Assembly: GCA_949987705.1 (NCBI GenBank)
Contig: OX465283.1
Location: 49,824,953 to 49,888,952, forward strand
Length of the DNA stretch: 64,000 nucleotides
Direction of reading: 5' to 3'
Origin: Thereva unica
Lineage: Eukaryota > Arthropoda > Insecta > Diptera > Therevidae
Part shown: piece after piece, positions 21,966 to 35,180 of the stretch
Layout: every line of letters starts with the position of its first letter
Numbering within the stretch: position 1 is the stretch's first letter
Translations under genes and position numbers: made by a program
Notes under the pieces: model-generated
The model's database searches: none
Told to the model about the DNA's origin: nothing
What the model saw: the letters and a program-made list of their open reading frames with translations, nothing else

Positions 21966-23491
21966 CGATAAGGCAGGACCCCTAGTACAATTTTTTCTCC
22001 AAATATTCCCAGGAATCACCTCTTATCGTATAGCATTTAAGTCTGAAACACCCACATATTAGGGATCAAATCAGTGTAAGTAGTGTCGCCACGATAAAAA
22101 CATAACGCACATTTTTAATGTTTTCGATGTTCGTCTCAAGCCGAAAGGTATTGATTTTAGGAACCCCAAAGTGTGAATTTTTGAGCTGAGCACCAAATTT
22201 TGCAAAATTAATTACCTTTCGCAAAATGGGAAAATCTTCTGGGCGAAGAACTATATTGGCACCAAATTTTCCCGACACTGCAAATTCGACGAGGACGAGA
22301 TTGCGAGCAAAAGCTAGTCTTAAATATATAAAAATAACCAAATTTGTCAAAATTTACTTTTTATTGCAGAAGGCGCCGTCAAAATTTTATTTTGGAATCG
22401 CTAATCGTATCTTCATAGGTATAGTTATTGAAGCTTTGTACACAAATTGACAGATATCTTTCCCCTTGTCCTGGCTATCTGATTGTCCTGGACATCTTGA
22501 ACCGAGAATATCTGGTGAAATGAAGAACCTTTTACTAACACGTCAGTAATAATTTTACTTCTTATCTTTATTGAAACGTTAAGAAAGTTGCATTTTAAAC
22601 TTCTCAAAATTCAATGTCTTTTAATATTCACACTTATCTGTGAAGTATAGATTTTTTCAAACTCCGTGCCACAAAAAATTTGAACAGTTCTGAGGACCTC
22701 ATTGCCAAATTTTATAAATATTGTTCTATCATTTCCCCGCTTAGTTAAAACGGCAACAAACGCAGAAAAAACTCAACAAAATAATTTGGGAAGGGATGCG
22801 CGCATGCCGAATGAATAAAAGTTAATTAATCTTTATATGTGTTGAGCAGAGCTTTTAAATACATGAAAAACTCCTGCTCAACCAAGTCAGTTTATCCATC
22901 GTAATAAGCTTAATTTTACTATAATTATGCTAAATATTTCTCATCCCTAAATTTATAATAAATTAAAAGAATTGCTGGAAAAATTTCTTTTAAAGATATG
23001 AGCATTTTCATTTATAAATTGAGAGTTCTCCGTAGCCGCGAGCAACACAACCTCCCGAAGCAGAAGCGCGTATGCGACTGGCGCAAAATGTCAACAATCA
23101 AGTAATCAAAGTGATAAAAATACAAATTTCATATTTTTTAGTAGAAATTGCTACAGATTATTTCTGTGGCATGTGTGTAAAATACAAAAACCTTAAAATA
23201 AAAAAAATATATAAAAACGGGTGTTTTTCAGTCATAATTTGTAAATTTTTTAAATAATCGTCCCAGAAAAATACACCTCCCTTTGGCAATACGCAGTCGC
23301 GACTGATTACATGGCAGCAAGTGATTTGATAGGAGGAGTTAAATGAAGCTTTTGTCTGAGCTTTTAAACATTTTTAAGAGCTTAGCTGGGGAACATGCGC
23401 GGGATGTCACAAGGTTTGAAAACAACTATACGTTAACACATCTTCAAACTGACTATACTTCAAAAAGCACAAAAAGAAAATTTTAGAATCA

Positions 23492-23764
23492 CCAAGTAGG
23501 ACCTGTAAGCTTACAGAAGTACGGAAATAAGCACTTACTAGTAATGGGTAGGCCTTATCATACCTCTTATAGAAGTGCTTATTTTACACACGATGTCATA
23601 GGAAGTAAGGCGTTATTCTTTTACTTTTCCTAGAGTAGTTACACAAGTTTCTACTTACCTTCGAGTACTTACAGAACTGCTCATCTTTAAGTGGTATCGT
23701 AAGGCCTACCCCTTACTAGTAAGTGCTCTTTTCAGTACTTCTGTAAGCTTACAAGTCCTACTGG
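23492..23764. mobile_element. TIR MITE, about 273 bp
   Basis: The left end AAGTAGGACCTGTAAGCTTA and the right end, inverted, CCAGTAGGACTTGTAAGCTT continue as inverted repeats for about 70 bp. Both arms hold ACAGAAGTAC, CACTTACTAGTAA and GGGTAGGCCTTA. A further end-like TCCTACTGGG occurs at 23958-23967. A piece of the same family lies at 32157-32255. Confidence 0.75.
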
Positions 23765-24039
23765 GGTATTACAAAAATACCAAAACAAATGAGTCATCAG
23801 GCAAATTCTCACTTGGTTGAGTCTAATTCTGGCTTACGCCTTACCATCTGCCTTCTTTTGTAATGGGTTATGTAAGGGCTTATCTAGCACCAAAAAAACA
23901 AGGGGTACCCTTACCAGATGACTACTTATATCAGTGCTCCATCGGTAAGGCCTCCCTATAATTCCTACTGGGCATCTACTCTCTGTATTTATACATATGT
24001 ATAATTGTCTTTGCTGTAATCTAGTCCAAACACTCATGA

Positions 24040-26920
24040 CCGCTGTTCCTTATTCCCATGCATGTTGCAAACTATGATATATATGGCGTGTTGTTCCCGT
24101 AAACGTTTGTTAAACTTTATTTTAGCTCCTAAAGCACACACGGTCTCGTGAAGCCCCACAGTCATATTTATGACTCATTTTACCATGCATTTTTCACACG
24201 TCCTCAAGGTTAACCAACCAATGACAAAGTTAACTCAGTAATTACACTATAAAGTCACGACTAACCCGTATAAAAATTTTGCGCCTATTATGGGCCCAAC
24301 CCTTATGCAATTAAAACAGCACAGCACTTACGTATTTCCACCTGTAAATTTTGTCGCACATTTAATTCAATTTCCTGTCGTCATTTCCAACAAACATTAA
24401 ATGCAAAAATATTTTTGCTGCAATTTTGATGCAACCGCGAGTGAAATCGAAATTGAAGACAATTAACTCATAACAATTAGGCAAGCGCTTTTCCACCGTG
24501 CCGGGGCGGCTCTAATGTTAACCCGTTCAATATTTGGAAAAGTTTGAAAAACGGCTTCTTACATGGCGGCCGCAGATTTCGGTCAAAATTTGAATAATTC
24601 CGAGTCCATTGTGCGCCGCAATTCGTGTAATTGCGAGCGGATTGCATCTTTACAGCGCGGAATTTGCATAGACTAGAAGCTATCGCGGCAGTTGGATTGG
24701 TGCCTACAGCATGTTATTTCGCCAGATTTGGCACAGAATGGGCGGACGGTAGTTTTCTTTTTTGGCAAGGGTCAAATTAATCCCAAGCCCCATATTTTGC
24801 GCAAGGCCTCCCCAGTATTACAGTAGTTGTAGCAGCGTCTAGATATTAATTAGAGAAGTTCCGGTTTATCTTAGTGATAAATCTCCAGGAAATGGCCACC
24901 CCAGGCCCTGGGAGGAGCTGCAGTGGGAAAAACTTTTATCGGACCACAGCTAATGGACACAGAGGAGTGTTTTGATAAATTGTGATAAGGTAGTAAAACT
25001 TTAGCTGGCGGGACCGGGGGTGGCGGAGATATTCTCGGTTTCATCAATTTTCATGAACCTCAATGTCACACACTATTCAGGTAAGGCAACAAGGGGAAGC
25101 AGGTGTCCGCAGTTTGTTTGCACTGTAGAGGCCGCCTTGTATACACAGTGAAAAGGGTCATTTATCATTCCCTTAGGACATGGACACCAGGCTTTTTGGG
25201 AAACATGTGGGTACTTGAAAAATGTCAACCATCTTCCGAGTGTGGCGCTGAAAGAGCTCAAGGTGCTGTCGGCTAAGAAATAATTCCCATGGCGGCATGG
25301 GAGACATTCTTTAATACCAGATTTTTCCTCATTATTCAAGCTGTTATGGCTTTATGGACTATAAGGGCGCATAACTGGGGCAAGTTATGTATACACGGAG
25401 GCTTTGTGGATTGGAGGATCATTTTTACTGTTCCCCATAAAGCAGGAAAAAAAAACACCGCAAAATTCCAGCATCCCACATTTAATCGTAAGCACTTCAG
25501 CAGATATATATGTGTGCTTAACAATTACCAGTAGTTTTGTCATTTCAGCAACAAATTGGAGAGAATCACCCTCTTTACAATTCGAGAAACACTCTGGACC
25601 CGAACTTGGAAGGGTCCACATTGTGAGGGAATAATTTTATAAATGTACTTCCTCCTGGAACGCTTTCAGGAGTTTATTCATTCAATAGCCACAATAGCTA
25701 CGCCATACCGAACAGCCCTTACGTTGGCCTTGCATTTTATTATCCCCATCAGGAAATTTTCATCACCATTTGCTTTGGCATCCCAGTGCTGGGCGGCATA
25801 ACCTTCCCCTCGTTCCTCTCCTGAGGAAATCAAATGGTCTGTATCTGTCTGAAAAGATAGGCACCCGAACCGGATCTGTGGGGAGAGCCATTGGTGGAGC
25901 TCGGTAAAGTAGAGAAGCTGGAACCCGTCTTTATAATTAAAATTGGGGGTGTAATATAGACATCCACTATTCGGGGCATTTTTAATTGATCCAGCGCATG
26001 CCCCTCGAAGAGGTTTTCCAGCAGCAGGCATACCTGTATAGCCTTGAGAGTTTCATGATTCCATAAAAAAGTCAGTAATTATATTCGATGATTAGTGACT
26101 TATGACGTTCTCTGCGTTGTAGAAATCCTATTCAAGCAGAGTTCATTATTTACAACAACAAAAAACTGATATGACTTTCATCCACTTTCCTGTTTTCTAT
26201 TTTCCGTTCTAGCGAACCGCAGTGCTCCTATGGTTGATTTATGGTTGTTTACGGAAGCACAAGTTGTTTAGATAAGAGCCACCTTAATTTGTTGTAACTG
26301 CGGTCACCAGTTTTTAGCAGCGTCACTCGTTATGTTGTGGCAAGGAAGATGGCACTCGATGAGCAGCTAAGTCAAATGGCACTTTCTAAAGCAATTGAAG
26401 CCCTCAAGTAAATTCTAAGGAGTCGCCATTGAGGGCATTTGTTCAATTCCTAAGCGAAAAGTGTTCACCCACCCACCCGAAATCTTTAAATTGTAGGAAA
26501 TTAATTTTATCGTAGGCCAAGAGTGTACTTTAACGTACCTCCACTTAAAGTCAGATGTTCCAATTTTCGAGTCAACAGTTGAGAAAAGTTTTAGGGTAAT
26601 AAATTAATAATTGTTTTAAAGAATGAGATAATTCTTTAAAAATAATTACAATTGTGTCTGTAGGAGGTGAATATACAAATTTGGGCATTTGCAAATATTT
26701 CGTGTATTTTAATACTAATAAGGAGGAGTAGAATCTATAATAAGCCATCGAATTACAACCACTTTTAAAATATATTAATTCTTGTCTTTATATTAAAGAG
26801 GAAAAGCGCTGTAGGAAGCTGACCTGGCAATTATTCAAAAGTTCAAGTGCTTCTTCGAAGTTGTAATTGGTTGGAAAACCAATAGTACATTTTTATGGCA
26901 GAAAAAGATAAAAGTAAGTT
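24040..26920. other. No recognised repeat; two anonymous minus-strand open frames
   Basis: The sequence is less repetitive than its surroundings. Minus-strand frames at 25678-26031 (117 codons) and 25073-25339 (88 codons) have no recognisable domain, and the antisense frames over the second are equally long. They may be chance. The region could be single-copy intronic DNA. Confidence 0.3.
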
Positions 26921-27202
26921 GTTTAAACCTGACGTTCAAGTGTCGTTTCTTCGCTAAACCATCTCGAGGAAGTAATAAATCTTTTAAGTTGAGGGATCCC
27001 AATCTTCCCGATCTCTGCAAGCGTGCTTAGAAAGGGCTCACCAAATGAGGTTAGTCTCCTTCTGCTTAGTGCTGAGCAGTGACAGAGGACATGTAGTACA
27101 CTTTCCTCCTCGTCCTCCTCTTACAGCTTCTACAAAAATCGTAGGTCTCAAGACCTAAGCGGGTCACATGCGACCCTATCAGATCACCACTCCCACTATA
27201 GC
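26921..27202 (-). pseudogene. I/R1-type LINE copy 2, 3' part
   Basis: This part is homologous to 3385-3680 of copy 1 and includes the peptide VTRLGLETYDFCRSCK of the terminal zinc-knuckle region. The rest of the copy resumes at 28194 beyond a hAT element. The extreme 3' UTR and CTAACC tail present in copy 1 are absent; homology stops near 26921, so this end is truncated or rearranged. Confidence 0.85.
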
Positions 27203-28193
27203 CAGGACCGGCGCTTGGATTTTTTGCGCCCGGTGCACTATGCCATATTGCGCCCCATAAGCTGTTCAATGGAAAAAGACAAACACTAGCTGGGCGGGAG
27301 AAATCATTTTCATAGTTTACGCAAAATTTAAGAAAGCACCATAATAATGCGTATAACATAAAAAAAATATTACATAGGAAGTTTCACATGGGATAACCTC
27401 CAACTAACAAAATCTGCTGGAAATGTTGTTTACGGAAAAGAAGGTATTAGAGGATGATGGAGTGGCCAAATTTTTTGAGCCTCTGAATTTTTTCACTGAA
27501 TTTCTTAATCAACTTTTTGACAGCTGTGTGGTTGTTGTTGTTTTTGCAAGGAGAAAAAAAGAAAAGGCAGAAGGGAGAATTAAAATTAAAAACAACAAGC
27601 TAAAGCGTTCTAACGTATACTTCGCTGGAAAAGTTGGCTTGGGTGTTTCCATTGGACTCTTCATCAAATTTCAAAAGGGAATTGACGATTATAACCATTT
27701 TTATTGGTAGGCCGGTGTGAAACTGGCCATATTAATTTATTAGACAGTAAAAAAACAAACACCAAAAAGCAATTCTCGCCACGAAAAATTTTGTTCTCTT
27801 AATTTTGCTCATTTACTTCTTTTAACAATTGTTGGAAATAATTTAAAAGTGCAGGAATAGCGCCCTGAATTTTATATCAATCACGGTAAACAGCAATACA
27901 CAATACAAAGCCATCGAAAGGTCTGTTCCTTCATTTTTTGAGTAAAATCGCGAGTAACATTTCATGAAAATTTCGATTCTAAGATCTCTAAAGATTTTCC
28001 CGGTTTTTTCTTGGATGAGAAAGTACAGGGACAGAAATTAGGTAAATTTGTGTATTTTCTGGCACTTGTTAGAATATTTTTTATTTTTCAGTTTTAAGTT
28101 TTTCTTTTTCAATTCTTAGTTTCTGAAATTGCGCCCCCGACAATTGCGCCCGGTGCAAGTGCACCACTCGCACCTATGAAAGCGCCGCCCCTG
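27203..28193. mobile_element. Non-autonomous hAT element, 991 bp
   Basis: The termini are CAGGACCGGCGCTT on the left and CAGGGGCGGCGCTT (inverted) on the right. An exact 8-bp duplication, ACTATAGC, lies at 27195-27202 and 28194-28201. CAGGGGCGG-type ends and 8-bp duplications define hAT transposition. The uninterrupted site is visible in LINE copy 1 at about 3665 (CCCCTATAACTGAGAG), which confirms insertion into the LINE. No transposase is encoded. Subterminal GCGCCCGGTGCA motifs occur near both ends. A second, inverted copy occupies 46968-49436. Confidence 0.93.
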
Positions 28194-29420
28194 ACTATAG
28201 CTGAGAGGTCTTGTCTACCAAAACTCAGCGGTGAGGTGGTCCGCCTGAGATCATACGAGGGCCAGGTTAATTTGGCCACGACTAATTTGTTAAGATTTCT
28301 CCAATGCTTTTCTAATTGTTGCATTGTGTGCTGTTTGCATCGGAGTTTAAAAGTGGCCCAAGGCATACTAACTCTTTCCTTTCCTGGAAGGAAAGTAGCG
28401 GTAGTGTCTTTCTTAGCCAACTGTCAGCTTTACATTTTCCCTCTATATTTCGGTGCCTAGGCCTCTATACGAGGAGGGTCCTGAACTGTTGAGCCATCTC
28501 ATTAAGAGATCTGCGACATTCAAAGGTGTTTGTGCAAGAGCGCAGGGCTCTCAGAGCTGCTTGACTATCTCAGAAGATGTAGACAGCCCGATTCCTGTCA
28601 CCTTGTCGGTTGATTATTAGAACAGCTTCATGTATAGCTAGAACCTCCGCTTGGTATACACTACCTACAGCGATCGGGTAGTCGGAGAGAGACTTCAATC
28701 CCAAGCTCTGGGGAAAAGACTCATCCTCCTACTCGACCTTTGAGATTAAAGCCATCAGTAAAGAAGTTTGTGGCAACCTGATAACTATATGATATGAGTT
28801 TGGATGTGCACTCCGTATTTTCTCGTGAAGTTAATCTCGGGTATGCAGAAGTCCGTTTTGGTGGGGATGGTAGCAGAGTTCAGGAATTTGGTGATCCCCT
28901 GATTCCGGTCCAAAAACCAGATTTTTTTATTCTAAGGGCTTCGATGGTAGCGTTTTCCCTAGCCACAAGATTCAAAGGCGGTAAGAATAACATAACATTT
29001 AATGCATCTGTAGAAGTGGAGCGAAGTGCTCCTGTTATACATAACTCCGCACATCTTTGTACTTTCTGGATTTTGTTTAGCACGGTGGATTTACTCAGGG
29101 TTGGCCACCATACTAAGACCCCGTAAAGGAGAATTGGGCGGACAATCGCTGTGTAGATCCATCGTACTATGTTAGGGGAGAAGCCCCATTTCTTCCCAAT
29201 GGATTTTTTGCAGGCGAAAAGCGCTATGTTCGCTTTCTTAATGCGCTCTCTGTGTTTTCATTCCAGAGGAGTTTCTTTCCAGAATTACTCCCAGGTATTT
29301 GGCACTATTGCCTATTTATTGTTAAGCCGGGGGTGTTAAAGGTGGAGTTTTATATCTCCTTGTGAAGAGGACCAATTCCGTTTTTACTGGGTTAACGCTG
29401 AGTCCGCGGGTGGCAATCCA
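28194..29420 (-). pseudogene. I/R1-type LINE copy 2, RT thumb to RNase H
   Basis: Running right to left, the RT C-terminal part reads, across frameshifts, GLSVNPVKTELVLFTRRYK (29395), YLGVIL-like (29300), KANIALFACKKSIGKKWGF (29210) and IYTAIVRPILLYGVLVWWP (29130). Next comes LNKIQKVQRCAELCITGALR at 29080, where this copy retains sequence lost by truncation from copy 1. RNase H pieces follow at 28490-28760. At about 28420-28200, RNase H/zinc-knuckle linker sequence with WATFKLRCKQHTMQQLEKHW matches copy 1. The frame is broken repeatedly. The 5' end fades near 29420; no target duplication was identified on this side. Confidence 0.85.
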
Positions 29421-29890
29421 GCTTGAAAGGGTGTAACAACATAATGGCGCGACTATATAGGGCGCCACTTATGCCAGGTATTGCCCCCCTAGCCAGAAGC
29501 CCGGAAAAGCATGACCAAGGAGTCAATACCATACATAAGAAAAAAATTCCGGAACTCCTATCCTCCCCAACCGCCAAGACTAATGCCAGGGGGATATGCT
29601 GCCGGCCACACGGAGTTCACTAGCCCGCCGGGGGGGTCGTGGGGTGTGTGGCCGGGCCTATACGCATCCTGGTTCACCACTTACCTGTGACTATGTAAAT
29701 CTATAGTTTCAATCATCCTTCGGGCATAGCCTGAGCCGAGTCATGGTAGTCCGTTCCATTGCCAGATGATAGTATGAGTAACCATCAAATGACCAGGAAC
29801 TACCTCACCTAAAAATCCTGAGAAGAACTAAATTCCGCCCCAACCATTCAAAAAAAATCTAGCAAATGGAGTCCATCATTAATAACATTA
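29421..29890. other. GC-rich unidentified segment
   Basis: This segment contains a CCGCCGGGGGGGTCGTGGGG tract near 29620 and is richer in GC than its surroundings. Such a composition often marks LINE 5' UTR or ORF1 remnants, and it directly abuts the LINE 5' end, but no protein motif was recognised. Confidence 0.3.
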
Positions 29891-30455
29891 AATTATGTAT
29901 CTTGTTTATTTCAGAAGCATTTATTAACACAAGAACACAACGAGGTAAAATTAATATTCAACGGAAATGAACTAGGATCAATGTCAGATATATCAACATC
30001 CACATTTTCAAATTCAAAAAAAAAATAATTTACAATTTTCAATGGTCTGGATAATTCCGTACGATAAAAGATTTTAAAACGCGTCGCCTTGGTACCAATA
30101 CGCCTCGTTTTATCACAAATGGTATCACAAATATCGGGTTAAATTTAAGTAAGAATAAATTACTTGGAAACAACAAGAAAAAAATTATGACAACAAATGC
30201 CCTATCAAAAATTTACACAAAAATATAACCATAGTTCATGAAACAATATAATGTGTTGTGTTCTGTTGTGTATTTGTGTTTTTTTCTTTCTTTTTTTTTA
30301 TTTTTTTTTTTTAATGTCCCTGTATTTTTATTTAAAAAAACTGAATCCAAAAAAAATTATTTCTGGCAGTTGTTCGCGGGGAAACAAAAATAATTTACTG
30401 CTGGCTTCGTAATACCCGTCTCACAATTTTCATATACAAAGCAACACAAAAATAC

Positions 30456-31264
30456 CTTATATCCAATTTCTTTGAGGTTACTCATCCAGTAGAAAAGTTG
30501 TTACGGACAGCACATCTGTCTCACCAGTAAAGATGAAGACTTCTCCTCGAGCAAGTTTCGATTTTTTTTCTTGGACAGTTAACAATTGCTCAAAAACAAA
30601 CTGAGCGGGATCGATGACACCCGGACAACACAGCGATATTTAGAAGGTGGCACCTCAGAACCAAGGCAATCCTGGAGAAAACGTTCTTCGTTCTGTTAGG
30701 GATATAGCGAAAGCAGCAATCCAACGGAGAAAAGTATCATCAAATAATTAAAAAAAAAACGGATTCTTTGGTGCTAAGGTTTTGAAAATCTTGCACCTTG
30801 TTTGAAAATGGTACTACTTCAGCACGTCCATCGAATGCACCCATCCATTACAGCGCACTACAAATAACATCCAATTTATGCGTAAATAAATACCACGATT
30901 CCAACGGTTAGGTTCATCAATTAAGCTGCATCATGACGCTTCCTTTTTCTTCAATATTGTTGCTTCTTGTTCCCAGTATCACCACAATATATACAAAGCT
31001 TTTTTTTCTTTTTATTTTATAATTAATTCAACTCTTCTGCTAAGTTATACGCGGAGCCAAAAACTAACAAACTCCGGAAAACAACTTTTCGTTTTCAAAT
31101 CCCAAAACAGACTCTCAAAAAAAAACAAAATTCTATTTTTTTCATCTTCCAAAAAAAAATTTCTTTTTCTCCGCCGCCTCTTTTTTTTTTCTTCCCACTA
31201 CTAGATTCCTTTTCCTACAGTGATTTTGAGACAAGTATATATTTAGGGATTTTCGAGCAAAACT
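30456..31264 (-). other. Possible 5' UTR exon of a minus-strand host gene
   Basis: On the minus strand this is a non-repetitive stretch with A-, T- and GAA-rich runs typical of long insect 5' UTRs. It would start at an initiator-like TCAGTT (31266-31261) and end at GGATATAAG|GTATTT, a moderate donor at 30456/30455. A short upstream frame, MSNLKEIGYK, lies at the end. If spliced to the acceptor at 13781 the frame stops after 11 more codons, so it would act as a uORF. No independent evidence of transcription is available. Linking it to the 13.6-kb exon is inference. Confidence 0.25.
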
Positions 31265-31266
31265 GA
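31261..31266 (-). promoter_or_regulatory. Initiator-like TCAGTT
   Basis: This is the arthropod Inr consensus TCAKTY, with A+1 at 31264 on the minus strand, at the head of the possible 5' UTR exon. No TATA box at -30 and no clear DPE at +28 were found, and a hexamer is weak evidence on its own. Confidence 0.2.
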
Positions 31267-32156
31267 CCGTTACAAGGGCTTGTAACGCCGCCTCCATGAG
31301 GTCACAGAGGACTTGAATCAGAAAGTACACTCACGTATATTTTACGCTTCAATATCACTGAGAAAATATCACTTGCCTAAATAGAAAACAATCCTGTTTG
31401 TAACCCAAAGAAAACCGCTAAATATGACAGTGATCCCCTCCAAATACAAATTAAATATTTTTCAAAAGTGATCTCTAATATCAAACTTTAATCGTAACAC
31501 TACTATAGCTAATTAACTGTCTATAATGACAGTTCGAAATTCTTGTAACTCCAACATAGAGCGAGATGACAATACTCGAGTTATTGCATATGTACCCAAA
31601 TATATATTACCAAAAACACTTTTAGTATTAATTGACAAAAAAACAACAACATTTCGCTGCTTTAACAAAAACTTACTCTTTAATAGTTAATACATAATCT
31701 TAATTTTTTAAATAACCGATTCCTCATTTTTACTTTACCGATGCCTGCGCCATTGTATGTACAAATTTAAATAAATTGTAAATATTTTCCTGCTGGTTTG
31801 GTAGATTTGTTTATATGGCATCACTTAATTGCTATCATATCCGCCGCTGTCAGTTGCTTGGTTAAAGCAGTGCGAAAGTTCCTTTTTGTTGTTGGTAAAA
31901 TCCTAAATGTTTTACAAAATAAAGTGGAAATTAAACTGTGAAATTTTATTGTCATTGAATTGTGAAATTTGCTTGTATACTTTGTAGTATGCTGCTCTTT
32001 TGGAGGTGATCTTCGCGAAGTTCATCAGCTTAGGTTGTTAAAATCCAAAATGTTTAACGAAATAAAGTGGAGACTAAATATTATGTATACAGTATGTAAA
32101 TGGTCGTGTTTTGTTGTGTTTAATTTGGTTTAGGATTTTTTGATAGGATATGATAG

Positions 32157-32255
32157 GATGAGCAGTTCTGTAAGAACTCTAAGGTAAGTACTTATGTAAC
32201 TACTCTAGGGAAAGTAAAAAAGTAAGGCCCCCAACGTGGACTTGTAGAATACAAT
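32157..32255. repeat. Fragment of the 23.5-kb MITE family
   Basis: GATGAGCAGTTCTGTAAG, then AAGGTAAGTA, then CTACTCTAGGGAAAGTAAAA matches the interior of 23600-23685 in reverse orientation, and GGACTTGTAG resembles the terminal region. Confidence 0.6.
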
Positions 32256-32518
32256 TAGATGGTGAAGTCATTTCAAATTCAAAATGGCGGCCAATATAAA
32301 AAATGAAATAAGAATATAGATAACGAGTCCCACGCTCTTTTACCTTTCGAAAGGAAGATTTTTTTTAAATTACATATTTTTTTAATAAAGGCCTGATGAA
32401 TAATCTATCTTTACCCGAAACGTCGCACATTGAATAAAACTTTTCTTTTTTACCACACAAACAAAAATCTCTATCACGGAAAAACCTAGGGGCCACACAA
32501 CAAAAATTCCTACTTTTA

Positions 32519-33144
32519 AGGGGTCCCTAGACTATCAATAATATTGTGCAATATTTTGATTTGCTCAATAATATTGACGGTCTGTGGGTGATATTGAGGG
32601 ATTGCACAATATATTGAGCGGATCAAAATGGATTTGATATTTATTGTACAAAATATGTAAATAAATACAGTGCTGCAGTCTGTAGTTAATATTGCGCACT
32701 ATTTTTCATTTTTAACTAAATTTCGTGCCGTAAACATCGTTGTTCGATAGATAAAAAATCGAACTCGTGTTGTACGGTGAGAAAAAGACATCTAAATTAA
32801 AATAAGAGAAATTAAAATTATGTACATACATAATGATTCATGAATTAAAATTATGAGCTTAATAATAATTCTAACTTTAAAATTATTATTATTATGAAGG
32901 AAATTGCAAAGCGGCGCTCCATATGTTATTAATGAACGTATCAACTGTAATTTTGTAATCCCCACACATTGTTAATGCGATAGCAACACAACTTGCTTCA
33001 ATTTCACTCAACATGTTTACTATTCGAAGGCTGACGTGAACTGATTTATTGCACAATAATGTTGATAATCTGGGGCAAAGAAGGAAACCGTCAATATTTT
33101 CCTCAATATTATTTCACAATATTATTGATAGTCTAGGGGCCACT
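32519..33144. mobile_element. PIF/Harbinger-like MITE, 626 bp
   Basis: The termini match at 28 of 30 positions: AGGGGTCCCTAGACTATCAA on the left and AGTGGCCCCTAGACTATCAA inverted on the right, both continuing TAATATTGTG. They are flanked by TTA at 32516-32518 and 33145-33147. Subterminal ATTGCACAAT, TCAATAATATTGA and related palindromic words repeat near both ends. No coding sequence. A TWA target and this layout fit Harbinger-type elements. Confidence 0.8.
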
Positions 33145-33147
33145 TTA

Positions 33148-35100
33148 GGGTTTCATTTCTGCAATCAAACAAGTCATTCAAAAACTGCAGCCATCGAAAG
33201 TTAAAGTTTCATGACAAAGTGTACATGGACTTAATTTTTTACGCAGTACTGTAGGAAGAAGAAAAGACAATTCCTAAAAAAAACTACATTTTGAGGGCAA
33301 AGGAAAACATTATGAACTGACGGAATGAACATCATTGGAAGGACATCAAAAACTGTAAAGGATTATTGCACCAAAATTGGGCATGCGGCAGGAAAACTAG
33401 TTGCACAATAACGACTGCATGATGACTCCTGGCAGTATACACCTCCTATTACAAGATTTCACAGAGCTTGATGCAGGAATGCCAAACGAGATGATACTGG
33501 CTTGAAATCGAAACCGATGAAAGGAGCATTTGCTAAGACCACGACCGCATACCCTAGTTATCGAATTGAAAATTGACAAAACCTTTAACGTACTTTAGGT
33601 AGATCGATTGCTAAGGCTGATGTTGCTAAGGAATTTAAAAGTTCCACTACTAACAAAAGCACCAAATTAACAAAATCTCAAAACATATACCCTACAACTG
33701 AACACCAGTTAGGGGGATTCAGAAAAGTATAAACAAATTTATTTTCAAAGTCCAATCACTCCTAACATTTGTTAATTAATGTGCCTAAAAATAATGTCTT
33801 CATAAAACTTTTAAATCTTGCTCCTCACAGTCAACTATAACTGCCTAAGGTTATGCATGCTTGTGTCTCCTATGTTTTTTATAAGTTAATCCTGATGATA
33901 AACAACGAAAACTAATTTAAACTTTACGAAAGTTTTAATTTTCCATCATTTTGCAAGTAATTGTAATTAAAAGTGCGTAATAATAAAATGGGTTGCAATA
34001 TTTTAATTAATTATCTCAATTTCACTGGAAAAGGTAATTATTTTGTAGTTTTATACTCGAGAGTACAGATGCCGCCGCTAGAGCTAAGGTTCATGTCTAG
34101 GAATAAAACTGTTTCTAGACACATTTTATATACAGTAAGCGTCAATAAACACCCCACAACATTTACTGTAAAGAAAATGTTTCCATTTTATTTTTTTCAG
34201 TCAAAAAATCTTAACTTGGAAATACTTTTTAGGTAAAATACTTAATACAATTTAGTTAGTTTTTTGTGTAATTAGAAAGTTGGAGAGAATTATGTTTTGG
34301 TTTTATCAAGGGTTTTATCGAAGCTAGCGATTTCCGACTTCAATATTAAGTAGAAAAGTTGATACAGATTAAAAGATGTCCCACGGCTTACTCTGCTGGG
34401 CTTCATTTAACTGCAGCCGCAGCAAAACAGTTATAACAGAAAAGGAAGCAGAAGGAAAATTTTGTAAGAAGTTCCATTAAAATACTAAAGATGAAAATGA
34501 AACTACTTTTAGGGTTTATAAAGAGACGACAAAATAAGCCGCTTTTAGGAAAAAATTAAAGTGGACATTTGTAATATATTTTATAGATGCCACCACTTAA
34601 TAAAATTTGTTTTGTGGCAGCTCTTCTCAGCCTTTAGCGGAAAAAGTTGGTTCCAAAACTTGACAGTACTAGTAGTAGTAAGTAGACACAAATTCTTGGC
34701 GTTACGCGCTTTTTGTTTCATTTGTTATAAATCGCAGAATACGTTTTTATTATGGAAATAAATATAATACATTCTAAATAATTATGTTGTGTTTATTTCA
34801 TTTTGTTTGTTCGCTTATGTTAGTAACGAAACGAAGTAACAAGCACACCACACATGTTTGACACCGAAAAATGTTAAAGCCCCAAGGTCCTGGATTCCGA
34901 AAAAAAGCGGCCACACAAAATGACGTCCGAAAAGAAGAAGTACAAAAGTTCTTCACGTAACAAATGGTGGAGGATTGCAAATAAGATTACCACGTTTTTG
35001 GAGGAATGATTTTGAACTTTGGTTTGCCCAAGTAGAGGCCAGATTCCACTTACACTACATAGTCTTAGCTTCAACTGAGGGCCCACAAATCCGTACCAAG
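33148..35100. other. No recognised feature
   Basis: This is AT-rich DNA without long inverted repeats or coding domains. Short open frames on both strands lack splice or domain support. Confidence 0.4.
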
Positions 35101-35180
35101 TATTATACATTGATTATCTATAAGTAGATACGTAACCTTGTTTGCGGGCTTTGGACATAGATGGCGTTACTTACACTGAT
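35101..35180 (+). repeat. Dispersed repeat, family C
   Basis: ATACATTGATTATCTATAAG followed by TAGAT.CGTAA matches 38760-38795 in the opposite orientation, and a weaker match continues through GATGGCG words. The family is unknown. Confidence 0.5.

Noticed and set aside
25678..26031. 117-codon minus-strand frame as an exon
   Set aside because: No domain is recognised and its boundaries have only weak splice-like sequence; it could be chance in a GC-balanced stretch.
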